DNA of 10,882 bases from an uncultured Collinsella sp. (GCA_900752345.1 CAADVA010000187.1:1-10882); one strand, 5' to 3'; shown: positions 1 through 6,152, counted from the stretch's first letter. Notes: a model not told the origin generated them from the sequence alone. Numbers and translations: made by a program.

Positions 1-181
1 ACTGGGCGTCGAACACCAGCACGGTGCTGTCATGGTTGGGAAACAGGTTCGTGAAGGCGAACCCATGGGCCAGCAGCATGCACAGCGCCGCCGTTGCCGC
101 CACGGTGCGCAGCAGCGCAGCATCGATGCCCCGCAGCCAGCCGCAGACGGCATCCTCCGATTTTTGTAAAAGCTGCATCAT
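1..181 (-). CDS. GtrII-like membrane glucosyltransferase, N-terminal fragment (runs off window)
   Basis: Only the first 60 codons are visible; the gene continues beyond base 1. The start is ATG-ATG-CAG (181-176), preceded by AAGGAGA around 190-200. A short polar amino-terminus is followed by a hydrophobic segment at about residues 23-47 and then the sequence HGFAFTNLFPNHDS. An N-terminal helix followed by a hydrophobic H-G-aromatic stretch and a Ser/Asn-His-Asp motif is what I associate with GtrII-type polytopic glucosyltransferases, which transfer glucosyl units from a lipid carrier at the outer face of the membrane. The first ATG overlaps the stop of the upstream ORF as ATGA, so the two are probably one transcription unit with coupled translation. 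The family call depends on a short stretch and could be wrong, but a real membrane protein start is well supported. Confidence 0.55.
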   Translation of the reverse strand, partial: MMQLLQKSEDAVCGWLRGIDAALLRTVAATAALCMLLAHGFAFTNLFPNHDSTVLVFDAQ

Positions 182-429
182 TCGGCGGCAGTCTCCTTTT
201 CGGCAAATTCATACACGGCGCGCAGCTTGGCGGCATCGCCGGTGGCGAGGAGCGCCTGGCAGAGCGCCTCGCCGCCGACGCCGAGCGTCGTCACGGCCAC
301 GAAATCGAGATGGACGTCATGCACGATATGGGCCTTACCTCCGAGGGCGGGGATGAGCAGCATGAGGGCGCCATGGAGCGCGACGTCGAGGCCCAGATCG
401 AGCAGCACCTGCGCGACCACATTGCCCAC
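178..429 (-). CDS. Hypothetical protein, probably missing its 5' end, coupled to the downstream glucosyltransferase
   Basis: This frame encodes 83 residues from a GTG at 429, but it stays open upstream to about 558 without an ATG, so the true start is unknown. Third codon positions are overwhelmingly G or C, as expected for real coding sequence here, and the stop TGA (180-178) overlaps the ATG of the next gene. The first part (about residues 3-30) is hydrophobic with Leu/Val/Ala; the rest reads as a folded soluble segment ending in a charged tail (Glu-Phe-Ala-Glu-Lys-Glu). No ribosome binding site is visible ahead of the GTG, and the open frame runs directly into the inverted repeat at 483-606. 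I infer that the gene was truncated at that repeat. I do not recognise the family. The plus-strand ORF over the same bases is less convincing. Confidence 0.4.
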   Translation of the reverse strand: MGNVVAQVLLDLGLDVALHGALMLLIPALGGKAHIVHDVHLDFVAVTTLGVGGEALCQALLATGDAAKLRAVYEFAEKETAAE

Positions 430-482
430 GGCGGCTTCCGCGCGCGGAAGTAGGCGCGTCGGGGCTGCGCGCGAAAAAGTCT

Positions 483-606
483 GCGAAGTCGGTATCCTAA
501 ATCGAAAACCGCGAGTATAGATGCGGATGAGCCTAAGAATACCTGCGTAAATGCAGGGCTATTGGCGCCGCTACTCGCAATTTCGGAAATAGGATACCGA
601 CTTCGC
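483..606. repeat. 124-bp imperfect palindrome (MITE- or REP-like)
   Basis: The ends are a perfect 17-bp inverted pair: GCGAAGTCGGTATCCTA at 483-499 and its reverse complement at 590-606. Just inside, CGCGAGTA (511-517 region) pairs imperfectly with TACTCGC (572-578). Near the centre a small hairpin CCTGC/GCAGG lies at 542-557. The whole unit could fold into a long cruciform or RNA stem. It contains no ORF of its own and lies at the point where the minus-strand ORF loses its 5' end. A short element made only of terminal inverted repeats resembles a non-autonomous mobile element or an extragenic palindrome; copy number in the genome would distinguish these. Confidence 0.7.
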
Positions 607-690
607 GTATTTATTTCTACGAATCCGCATTTTGGGCGAGGTTCGGCATGCTCATGGCCCTATCTTGTTTTTGCGAATCAAGTTATCGGA

Positions 691-759
691 GTTATGTAAA
701 TCGGGTACTCCGGCTTATGCAAATCGGGCAGTCTGGCTTATGCAAATCGGGTAGTCTTG
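691..759. repeat. Three tandem copies of a 23-bp unit
   Basis: Copies lie at 691-713, 714-736 and 737-759, each with the core TTATGYAAATCGGGYA followed by a diverged GTCTGG-like tail. The units abut without spacers, so this is not a CRISPR array. Closely spaced repeats of about this size with a TGCAAA/TGTAAA core are typical of the multi-repeat transposase-binding ends of IS21-family elements, so this may be one IS end left after the rest was lost. No istA or istB homology is visible nearby. An alternative is a cluster of regulator binding sites for a lost gene. Confidence 0.7.
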
Positions 760-822
760 CCGTAGGTTGATTGAATAACCGTCTCCTACGGGGGCTTATG
801 CTGCGGAAGAACGGGTCGAGGG

Positions 823-1194
823 GTCTTCCGGCTGGCGCTGGGCGCCTACGGCGCCGATGGCTTTACGTACGAGCTTGAGGAGGGCGCGTCGTGCGCCGCG
901 TCCCAGGTGCCGGCAGGGGTGTTCACGTATGTGCCGCAGGACAACTTCCTGTTTGCGGGAACGGTGCGCGAGAACGTGGCCTTTGCGGCTCCCGACGTAA
1001 ATGACGACCAGGTCAGGCGCGCGTGCGAGGCGGCGTGCGCGTGGGATTTCGTGGAGGAGCTCCCGTAGAGGCTCGACACGGCGATCGACGAGCACGGGCC
1101 GGGGCTTTCCCAGGGGCAGCTCCAGTGCCTGGCCATCGCGCGCGCTGTGTGCTCCGGTGCGACCGGCGGGGCAGGGGCTGGGATGAGCGACTAG
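823..1194 (+). pseudogene. Decayed ABC-exporter ATP-binding domain
   Basis: Reading the frame of base 922, the translation contains a clear Q-loop region (YVPQDNFLFAGTVRENVAF, starting near 925) and, after about 35 residues, an ABC signature region LSQGQLQCLAIARA (1108-1149) matching the usual LSGGQxQRLAIARA. Between them, a TAG at 1066-1068 interrupts the frame where a Gln or Glu codon is normal. Upstream, a leucine-rich helix that usually follows Walker A is recognisable at 829-855, but the GxxGxGKS/T loop itself is scrambled around 800-830. Downstream, the frame ends at 1192-1194 before Walker B, the D-loop and the H-loop. No transmembrane domain precedes it. The order and wording resemble the nucleotide-binding domain of exporter-type (peptide/multidrug) ABC transporters. 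It cannot encode a working ATPase. Confidence 0.8.
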
Positions 1195-1209
1195 GCGATG
1201 CGCCGCGGC

Positions 1210-1353
1210 TTAGCCTACGAACGGGATGTCCATGTCCACCAGAAGGTCGTTGCACCATTTGTAATCGAGCGTGTGGTTGCGGTGCATGAGGTTGACGCCG
1301 CCGCCGCCGGGGTACGCGCCCCTTGCCTGTGCGGCGGCATAACTGGCGCCCAT
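1210..1353 (-). CDS. Small 47-residue ORF with strong ribosome binding site, function unknown
   Basis: ATG at 1353-1351 is preceded seven bases upstream by AGAAGGAGAG, the best Shine-Dalgarno match in the left part of the window. The ORF ends with TAA at 1212-1210. The peptide starts with an Ala/Gly-rich section (MGASYAAAQARGAYPGGGG), then becomes more ordinary, with one Cys (residue 34), one Trp (33) and an acidic-hydrophobic end DMDIPFVG. It has no signal peptide or transmembrane helix. It could be a genuine small protein, a peptide substrate of a lost system (an ABC-exporter remnant lies on the opposite strand next to it), or the start of a longer gene that has been cut. I do not recognise it. 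A plus-strand frame overlaps it but lacks a ribosome binding site. Confidence 0.45.
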   Translation of the reverse strand: MGASYAAAQARGAYPGGGGVNLMHRNHTLDYKWCNDLLVDMDIPFVG

Positions 1354-1937
1354 TATTCTCTCCTTCTGTTAGCGGTAGTCCTCAGTCGAGAGAACCTTCA
1401 CCGCTTGCTCCGCTGCGACGACTCGGCGCCAACCTTGTCGCGAATTCGGCGGAGCAGAGCTTGCCCTTGGGCATGGGCGGCCTCGTTTTCTGTGCCTTTC
1501 CGGGCACATTGCGCAGGTTCTCTCCCGAACGCCAAAACCGCATCCAGTTAAAACGTGCCACATTAATGGGCTGAGGAATCTCAGCATAAAAATAGGGGAT
1601 GCCTTCCGTTGGAAGGAGCCCCCTTGCAAAACATCGGCCTGCATGCAAGCCTCTGTTTTTCATTGTGGTCGTGATATTGCATCAATTGCCGCCCCATGAA
1701 ACGCTTCGTAGCTTTCCGCCACGGATTAACCGCGAGATGATATTCGGTCAATGAAGGCCGCCGAGCGCCCGGCCGCCTCGGCCGCCTTGCGTCTCTGCTC
1801 CTCCGCGTAACTCGGACTTCGCGGACAGCCTCCGGGCTTCAGACGGCAGCTACTTCAGGCGCTGCGCCGGGCCTAAACCCATTCGCCGGTCATTTGCGAC
1901 CGTTCGCGGCGCTGCAAGCAGAAATGTCCTCTTTGTC
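1354..1937. other. Intergenic stretch without a convincing gene; contains hairpins
   Basis: Several short open frames exist on both strands, but none has a ribosome binding site, a recognisable domain or convincing codon bias. What can be seen is structure: two hairpins at 1570-1622 (listed separately) and a GC-rich stem at 1754-1788, where AAGGCCGCCGAG pairs with CTCGGCCGCCTT with one mismatch and a loop of 11 bases. The last part turns AT-rich as it enters the operon promoter. Confidence 0.5.
1570..1622 (-). terminator. Two adjacent hairpins, possible leader/terminator upstream of the small ORF
   Basis: Hairpin one pairs GCTGAG (1570-1575) with CTCAGC (1580-1585) around a four-base loop. 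Hairpin two pairs CCTTCC (1602-1607) with GGAAGG (1611-1616) and extends through an internal loop to GGGG (1595-1598) with CCCC (1619-1622). Read on the minus strand, hairpin two is followed by TATTTTTA, the layout of an intrinsic terminator or attenuator; hairpin one would come next. It lies about 220 bases upstream of the 47-codon ORF. The assignment as a terminator is inference; the pairings are seen directly. Confidence 0.4.
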
Positions 1938-1965
1938 TTGCTATTGTTATATCACGTCATATAAA
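1938..1965 (+). promoter_or_regulatory. Promoter of the PTS operon with embedded operator-like palindrome
   Basis: A plausible sigma-70-type promoter is TTGCTA (1938-1943), 16 bases, TATAAA (1960-1965), placing the transcript start near 1972, about 40 bases before the EIIA start codon. Between and across the two hexamers lies TATATCACGTCATATA (1948-1963), a palindrome with 14 of 16 positions symmetrical around ACGT. A repressor on this site would block polymerase. A related sequence, TATATGATGACATA, overlaps the gntR promoter at 8213-8226, so the GntR regulator encoded at the other end of the cluster is the natural candidate binder. AT-rich palindromes of this size are usual for HutC-type GntR proteins. 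Confidence 0.55.
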
Positions 1966-2011
1966 CAGCAATGACAATATTACAGCGGATAACAAAGTTT
2001 GGAGTCCCGAT

Positions 2012-2422
2012 ATGCAGGTAGTTCTGGCATCGCACGGTCGTCTTGCTGAGGGAATGAAAGATACCCTAGGCATCATTTTGGGGGAGTTGCCGGATCTGAC
2101 AACGCTCTGCGCATACGTTGACCCGGACATCACCTTAGCCCAGCAGGTCAAAGACGCGCTGGCGCGTAAGGCTCCCGGCGAGGAGATGCTCGTCGTTACC
2201 GATCTCTTTGGCGGCAGCGTGAACAACGAGTTCATGGCCGCCCTTGCCGAGAATGACTTTACGCTCGTCTGCGGCATGAACATGCCCCTGCTCGTCGAGA
2301 TTCTCTCTGACGCAAATCCCGATCTCACGGCCGTAAGGGCGGCGGTCGACTCTTGCAAGGACTCCATCATGGTCTGCAACGACCTGCTCGATGCCGGCCA
2401 GGACTGTGGCGAGGATTTCTGA
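2012..2422 (+). CDS. PTS system mannose-family EIIA component
   Basis: This 136-residue protein is the cytoplasmic EIIA of a mannose/fructose/sorbose-family phosphotransferase system. It accepts phosphate from HPr and passes it to EIIB. The amino-terminus MQVVLASHGRLAEGM is the family's phosphorylation motif, making His8 the phosphorylated residue. The second family motif, VVTDLFGGSVNNEF (about residues 61-74), is present, with Val where most members have Pro (GGSPxN). The length is right for a free-standing EIIA; in E. coli ManX it is fused to EIIB, whereas here EIIB is a separate gene further down. The ATG has GGAG ten bases upstream and is the first gene after the promoter. The next gene starts one base after its stop, so translation is probably coupled. 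Confidence 0.93.
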   Translation: MQVVLASHGRLAEGMKDTLGIILGELPDLTTLCAYVDPDITLAQQVKDALARKAPGEEMLVVTDLFGGSVNNEFMAALAENDFTLVCGMNMPLLVEILSDANPDLTAVRAAVDSCKDSIMVCNDLLDAGQDCGEDF

Positions 2423-2423
2423 C

Positions 2424-3257
2424 ATGGATGTCCAGTCCCTTTACCCGATGAACATCTCGTTCAGGTACTTCGGCCTCGAGAAGTTCTTTGAGTCCTGCGC
2501 CGAAACAGGTCTGCATAATGCAGAGATCTGGCTTTGTCCCCAGCACTTTCTTATCAACGGGCAGTTCTCGGAGGACCCTTCAAAGCTCAAGGCTCTCATG
2601 CGTGAGTATGGAGTTCAGATCAAGTGCCTCTGTGGCGAGCAGAACAATCCAAAGCCCAACAACATGGCGGCTCGCGGCGAACTCCTCGTTGGCAACACGC
2701 GCTCCTACTTCCGTAGGGTGATTGATCTTGCTGAGGCCATTGGCTGCCCGAAGGTTCTTGTGACCCCCGGCTGGAATTACTTTGACGAGAAGGTCGATGA
2801 AGCGCGCGCACGAAGCATCGACATGCTGAGGGAGCTCTCGGCCTACGCGCATGCTCGAGGGGTCACTCTCGTGCTCGAGAGCATCTGGAGTAAATCCTCC
2901 CAGGTCGCGCCAACGATAGCGCAGATTGCCGACATCAAGGACGCGGTGAATAGCGACAGCCTGAAGCTCACGCTTGACCTTGGCGCCATGAGCGACGCGG
3001 GCGAGACTGTCGACGATTGGTTCAGCGCGTTCGGCAGCGACATCGCGCACTGCCATTTCGTGGACGGTACCCCTACGGGACATATGCCTTGGGGCCACGG
3101 CAACCTGGACATGCGAGGCATCCTCGCTTCGTTCAAGAAAGCCGGTTACAAAGGGGGCTTCTCGCTCGAGTACGTGCACCCAATGAGCTTCCAAGATCCG
3201 GCAGGGTATCTAGCCGAGACAAAAGCCCTGTTTGAGAAGTGCCTTCAAACGATTTAG
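2424..3257 (+). CDS. Sugar phosphate isomerase/epimerase, xylose-isomerase-like TIM barrel (FrlC/tagatose-3-epimerase type)
   Basis: The 277-residue product has the layout of the COG1082 TIM-barrel family, which includes D-tagatose/D-allulose 3-epimerases, FrlC and hydroxypyruvate isomerase. The four expected metal/catalytic residues are visible: Glu152 (TLVLESIW), Asp185 (KLTLDLGA), His211 (HCHFVDG) and Glu249 (FSLEYVHP). Glu152 and Glu249 would be the acid-base pair that removes and returns a proton next to the keto group. The segment around residues 211-250, with GHMPWGHGNLD, resembles FrlC of E. coli in style. No signal peptide is present, so it is cytoplasmic. Start choice: ATG 2424 lies just after the EIIA stop with a weak GAGG upstream; ATG 2448 (residue 9) is an alternative. 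Its place between EIIA and EIIB suggests it acts on the imported sugar phosphate, but the substrate cannot be read from sequence. Confidence 0.85.
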   Translation: MDVQSLYPMNISFRYFGLEKFFESCAETGLHNAEIWLCPQHFLINGQFSEDPSKLKALMREYGVQIKCLCGEQNNPKPNNMAARGELLVGNTRSYFRRVIDLAEAIGCPKVLVTPGWNYFDEKVDEARARSIDMLRELSAYAHARGVTLVLESIWSKSSQVAPTIAQIADIKDAVNSDSLKLTLDLGAMSDAGETVDDWFSAFGSDIAHCHFVDGTPTGHMPWGHGNLDMRGILASFKKAGYKGGFSLEYVHPMSFQDPAGYLAETKALFEKCLQTI

Positions 3258-3290
3258 TCAGGCGTGCATTAAGCAAGGAAAGGAAAAGAA

Positions 3291-3764
3291 ATGATTAAGC
3301 TATGCAGGGTGGACCACAGGTTGCTCCACGGCCAGGTCGCATTCTCCTGGAGCCATGCCCTGGGAGCCGATGCCATTCTTATCGTCTCTGACGAAGTGGC
3401 ATCCAACGAGGTCCGCATGAAGACGATGCGACTGGCAAAGCCGGTGGGCATAAAGCTGGTTATCAAGAGCGTCGACGATTCCATCAAGGCAATCAAAAGC
3501 GGCGTAACCGACAAGTATCGCCTGCTCATCGTTACCGGCAGCATCGCGGATGCCGAGAGGCTGGTCCGCGAGTGCGGCATTCCCTCGCTGAATCTGGGCG
3601 GCACCGTAAAGAGCTCCGAGACGACCCGGAGCTTCGGCAGCGCGGTCCATCTAACCGATGAAGAGGTAGAGGTCGTCCGCGGCCTCGTCCGTGATGGTGT
3701 GGAAGTCGAGGTGAGGCAGGTAGCAAAGGACAAGAAGGTCGTTCTTTCCGAGAAGGACCTCTGA
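3291..3764 (+). CDS. PTS system mannose-family EIIB component
   Basis: This 157-residue protein matches the length and start of mannose-family EIIB domains. The motif CRVDHRLLHGQV (residues 5-16) contains the phosphohistidine His13, which takes phosphate from EIIA and gives it to the sugar as it crosses EIIC/EIID. The family's usual VVTGSxxDAxRL-like stretch is recognisable at residues 80-91, and the C-terminal portion is charged and soluble. AAGGAAAGGA lies just ahead of the ATG. The gene follows the epimerase by 33 bases and precedes EIIC by 31, so all are in one operon. Mannose-family EIIB proteins use His rather than the Cys of other PTS families, and that holds here. Confidence 0.93.
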   Translation: MIKLCRVDHRLLHGQVAFSWSHALGADAILIVSDEVASNEVRMKTMRLAKPVGIKLVIKSVDDSIKAIKSGVTDKYRLLIVTGSIADAERLVRECGIPSLNLGGTVKSSETTRSFGSAVHLTDEEVEVVRGLVRDGVEVEVRQVAKDKKVVLSEKDL

Positions 3765-3795
3765 TTGTGACGGTCAGTAAGTTGAAGGAGGGGCA

Positions 3796-4575
3796 ATGGC
3801 TTTTCAAGCGTTTCTTATCGCTCTGATTATCTTTGTGGGAAAGGCCGACTACTTTGTCGGCACGGCAATGTTGGGCAGACCCTTGGTCCTTGGCATGCTC
3901 GTCGGCATTGCGCTGGGCGACGTGTCTCAGGGAGTGATCATCGGCTTCCAGCTGGAGCTCGTCTTTATGGGCATGCAGGCTATCGGCGCATCCATTCCGC
4001 CTGACATGATCGTCGGCTCGGTGCTGGGCACCGCCTTCGCCATCAGCACGGGCAATGGCATCGACACGGCGGTCACCATCGCGATGCCTGCGGCGATTCT
4101 CTCCGCCTTTGTGGTGAACCTCTTCTATGGCGTGATTACCCCGCTTATGGCTCGAACGGCAGACAAGTTTGCCGCCGAGGACAATGATAAGGGCATCTCC
4201 GCGGTGTTTCTTGCCAACGGTTTTCTCTTTGACGCGACTTTTGGCGTCATCGGTTTTGTGGCGTTCATGTTCGGCGGCGATGCGGTATCCGCCTTTGTCG
4301 CTTCGATTCCGGCGTGGCTCACCGCTGGCATCACCATCGCGACCGGCATTCTCCCTGCGCTCGGCTTTGCCCAGCTTGTGACCATGATTGCCTCTAAGGA
4401 GACCGCGGTCTTCCTCCTGTTGGGCTTTGTCCTCGCGGCGTATCTTGGCGTTCCGGTCCTGGGCATTGTTTGTTTCGCGGTTGTGATAGTCGGAGTTCTC
4501 TTTATGGCACACATCTTTATGCCCAGCCAGGGCTCGGCTTTGATGACGGAAGGCGAGGACGACAATGAGTTCTAG
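3796..4575 (+). CDS. PTS system mannose-family EIIC component (membrane)
   Basis: The 259-residue, strongly hydrophobic protein is the EIIC permease subunit, which forms the sugar pathway together with EIID. The family signature is present at about residues 40-75: a GxxxGD element (GIALGDVSQG) followed by QLELVFMGMQAIGASIPPDM. Several further hydrophobic segments follow, with an acidic loop near residue 125-135 and an acidic C-terminal tail (EGEDDNEF). The start has an excellent ribosome binding site (AAGGAGGGG) seven bases upstream. The end overlaps the EIID start by 11 bases, consistent with coupled synthesis of the two membrane subunits. Length is normal for the family and no defects are visible. 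Confidence 0.94.
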   Translation: MAFQAFLIALIIFVGKADYFVGTAMLGRPLVLGMLVGIALGDVSQGVIIGFQLELVFMGMQAIGASIPPDMIVGSVLGTAFAISTGNGIDTAVTIAMPAAILSAFVVNLFYGVITPLMARTADKFAAEDNDKGISAVFLANGFLFDATFGVIGFVAFMFGGDAVSAFVASIPAWLTAGITIATGILPALGFAQLVTMIASKETAVFLLLGFVLAAYLGVPVLGIVCFAVVIVGVLFMAHIFMPSQGSALMTEGEDDNEF

Positions 4576-5386
4576 CGATGCAACGAAGAAGCTTGGCAAG
4601 AAGGAACTCCGGAGCCTCTTCCTCAGGTCCTTCTCGACGTCTCACGCATGGCACTTCGAGCGCCAGCAGCACATGGCCTTCTGCTGGTCGATGATCCCCG
4701 CGATCAAGAAGCTCTATGACCGGCCCGAGGACAGGATTGCCGCCTACCAGCGTCACCTCGAGTTCTACAACTGCCACACGACCATGCAACCCCTCATCGG
4801 CGGTATCGTCTGCGCCATGGAGGAGGAGAACGCCAACAACGAGGAGTTCGACACCTCCTCGATCAGCTCCATGAAGGTTGCCCTCATGGGACCGCTTGCG
4901 GGCATCGGCGACTCCCTCATCGGCGGCACCCTGCGCATCATCGCCACCGGCATTGCGGGCGGTCTGTGCATGGCGGGCTCTCCCTTCGGCCCGCTTCTGT
5001 TCCTGCTTATCTTCAACGCGGTCAACATTGCTCTGCGCTGCCTTGGCGTGAAGTATGGCTACGGCCTGGGCGAGAATATCATCTCCAAGGTTTCCGATCC
5101 CAGCACCATGCAGAAGCTTACCTGCGCGCTCTCCATCGTCGGTCTCATGGTCATAGGCGGCATGATTGCGACGAACGTCGCCATCACGACTCCCATCGCC
5201 TTTGATATCAGCGGCACCGCGTTCTCGCTTCAGGACACGCTCGACTCCATCTTCCCGAAGCTCCTTCCGGTGGCGGCGTTCGGCATCCTGTATGCCCTCA
5301 ACAAGAAGGGCGTGAACGTCCTCGCGCAAATCATCGCAATCATGGTCCTTGGCGTCGCGCTTGGGGCCGTCGGAATCCTCGGTTAG
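4565..5386 (+). CDS. PTS system mannose-family EIID component (membrane)
   Basis: This 273-residue protein is EIID, found only in the mannose-type PTS. The amino-terminal cytoplasmic region contains the usual LRSF-x-x-S pattern and W-x-F-E-R-x-Q (residues 15-35), then YQRHLEFYNCHTTM, corresponding to the family's FNTHP-type motif, and MKVALMGPLAGIGDSLIGG (about residues 101-119), its best signature. Hydrophobic segments fill the last part, ending in VLGVALGAVGILG. The NTHP motif appears as NCHTTM, so the Pro is replaced; this kind of variation may affect sugar choice. The gene overlaps EIIC and is followed nine bases later by the aldolase gene, so transport and cleavage functions are produced together. 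Confidence 0.94.
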   Translation: MSSSDATKKLGKKELRSLFLRSFSTSHAWHFERQQHMAFCWSMIPAIKKLYDRPEDRIAAYQRHLEFYNCHTTMQPLIGGIVCAMEEENANNEEFDTSSISSMKVALMGPLAGIGDSLIGGTLRIIATGIAGGLCMAGSPFGPLLFLLIFNAVNIALRCLGVKYGYGLGENIISKVSDPSTMQKLTCALSIVGLMVIGGMIATNVAITTPIAFDISGTAFSLQDTLDSIFPKLLPVAAFGILYALNKKGVNVLAQIIAIMVLGVALGAVGILG

Positions 5387-5395
5387 GAGAATCTA

Positions 5396-6094
5396 GTGCT
5401 TGAATTTTGTCTCGACACCGGCGACTTTGAAATGGTGAAGACCGCCAGTAGCATCTATCCCGTTAACTGCTTCAGCATGAACCCCTCCATTGCCGTCAAC
5501 TGCCTCAAGGGCACCGGCAAGTCGTTCGTGCAGAATGCGCTGGACATCCGTGGCGTCATCGGTGAGGAAACCCCTTTCTTCCTTGAGGCCATGGGAGACA
5601 CTGCAGAGGAGCTCGTGGAGGACGCCAAGGCAATGGTCAAGGCTGTTCCGGGCAACACCTTTGTGAAGATTCCGGCATGCCCGGAGGGCTTCAAGGCAAT
5701 CCGCGAGCTCAAGAATGCCGGCATTGCCACCTCTTGCACCGCCGTCTACACCTTCAACCAGGCGATGCTCGCGGCCATGGCGGGCGCCTCATACGTTGCC
5801 GTCTACGTGAGCAGGCTCGACAAGAACGGCGGTGACGGCATCGAGGTCGTGCGCCGCATCAAGCAGGCCTTCGTTGCCCACAACATCGACTGCGTGGTCA
5901 GCGCGGCCTCCCTCAAGACTCCGCTTTCGCTCCAAGAGGCCATCGAGGCCGGTGCCGATAACGTCACCGTCGACCTCGAGATGCTTGAGGCCCTGGCGGT
6001 CCACCCTATGACCGAGGGCACGCTTAAGACCTTCAAGTCTGATTGGGAAGGCCTGTTCGGCGAGGGCGTCCGCATCGTCGACATGGTCGCTTAG
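5396..6094 (+). CDS. Fructose-6-phosphate aldolase / transaldolase-like enzyme
   Basis: The 232-residue protein belongs to the small FSA/TalC branch of the transaldolase family, cytoplasmic class I aldolases that split fructose 6-phosphate to dihydroxyacetone and glyceraldehyde 3-phosphate. Matched by eye to E. coli FsaA: Asp7 (LDTGD), Asn29 (MNPS), the Schiff-base Lys91 (FVKIPAC), Thr115 (CTAVY), Tyr137 (AVYVSR), Arg140 and Ser172 (AASLKT). Tyr137 corresponds to FsaA Tyr131, associated with aldolase rather than transaldolase chemistry. Two sites differ: FsaA Gln59 is Glu64 here, and the Thr before NPS is Met28. The start is GTG with AGGAGA five bases upstream. It follows EIID directly and is followed by gldA, the same aldolase-dehydrogenase pairing as E. 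coli fsaB-gldA. The exact donor sugar is unknown. Confidence 0.88.
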   Translation: MLEFCLDTGDFEMVKTASSIYPVNCFSMNPSIAVNCLKGTGKSFVQNALDIRGVIGEETPFFLEAMGDTAEELVEDAKAMVKAVPGNTFVKIPACPEGFKAIRELKNAGIATSCTAVYTFNQAMLAAMAGASYVAVYVSRLDKNGGDGIEVVRRIKQAFVAHNIDCVVSAASLKTPLSLQEAIEAGADNVTVDLEMLEALAVHPMTEGTLKTFKSDWEGLFGEGVRIVDMVA

Positions 6095-6121
6095 GATTTC
6101 CGTCGTCAAGCAAGGGATGTG

Positions 6122-6152
6122 AACGGCCCCGCCGGAGACGGTGGGGCCGTTT
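6122..6152 (+). terminator. Strong hairpin with short T run between the aldolase gene and gldA
   Basis: AACGGCCCCGCC (6122-6133) pairs with GGTGGGGCCGTT (6140-6151), one G-T wobble, around a six-base loop. Only three T residues follow before GGC, so termination is probably partial. It would lower gldA expression relative to the genes upstream, or protect the upstream message from 3' decay. A second small hairpin, GCCTGG/CCGGGC, lies at 6172-6186 just before the gldA ribosome binding site. Confidence 0.55.

Noticed and set aside
94..453. Plus-strand 119-codon ORF with an acidic, His-rich C-terminal part
   Set aside because: No ribosome binding site; it lies opposite the minus-strand frame with better codon bias, an ATGA junction and a Shine-Dalgarno site for the next gene.
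691..759. CRISPR array
   Set aside because: The 23-bp units abut without spacers and have diverged tails; no cas genes are present.
1382..1663. Minus-strand 93-codon ORF upstream of the small 47-residue ORF
   Set aside because: No ribosome binding site, Arg/Pro/Ser-rich composition without a domain, and it runs through the double hairpin; a competing frame of similar length overlaps it.
1982..1998. Match to half of the lac operator (GCGGATAACAA) just before the EIIA gene
   Set aside because: Only one half-site matches, no symmetrical partner lies next to it, and no LacI-family gene is present; probably coincidence.
3532..4599. Long minus-strand ORF of 355 codons opposite EIIB/EIIC
   Set aside because: It is highly charged, low in hydrophobic order and antisense to well-supported PTS genes; a shadow of their codon bias.
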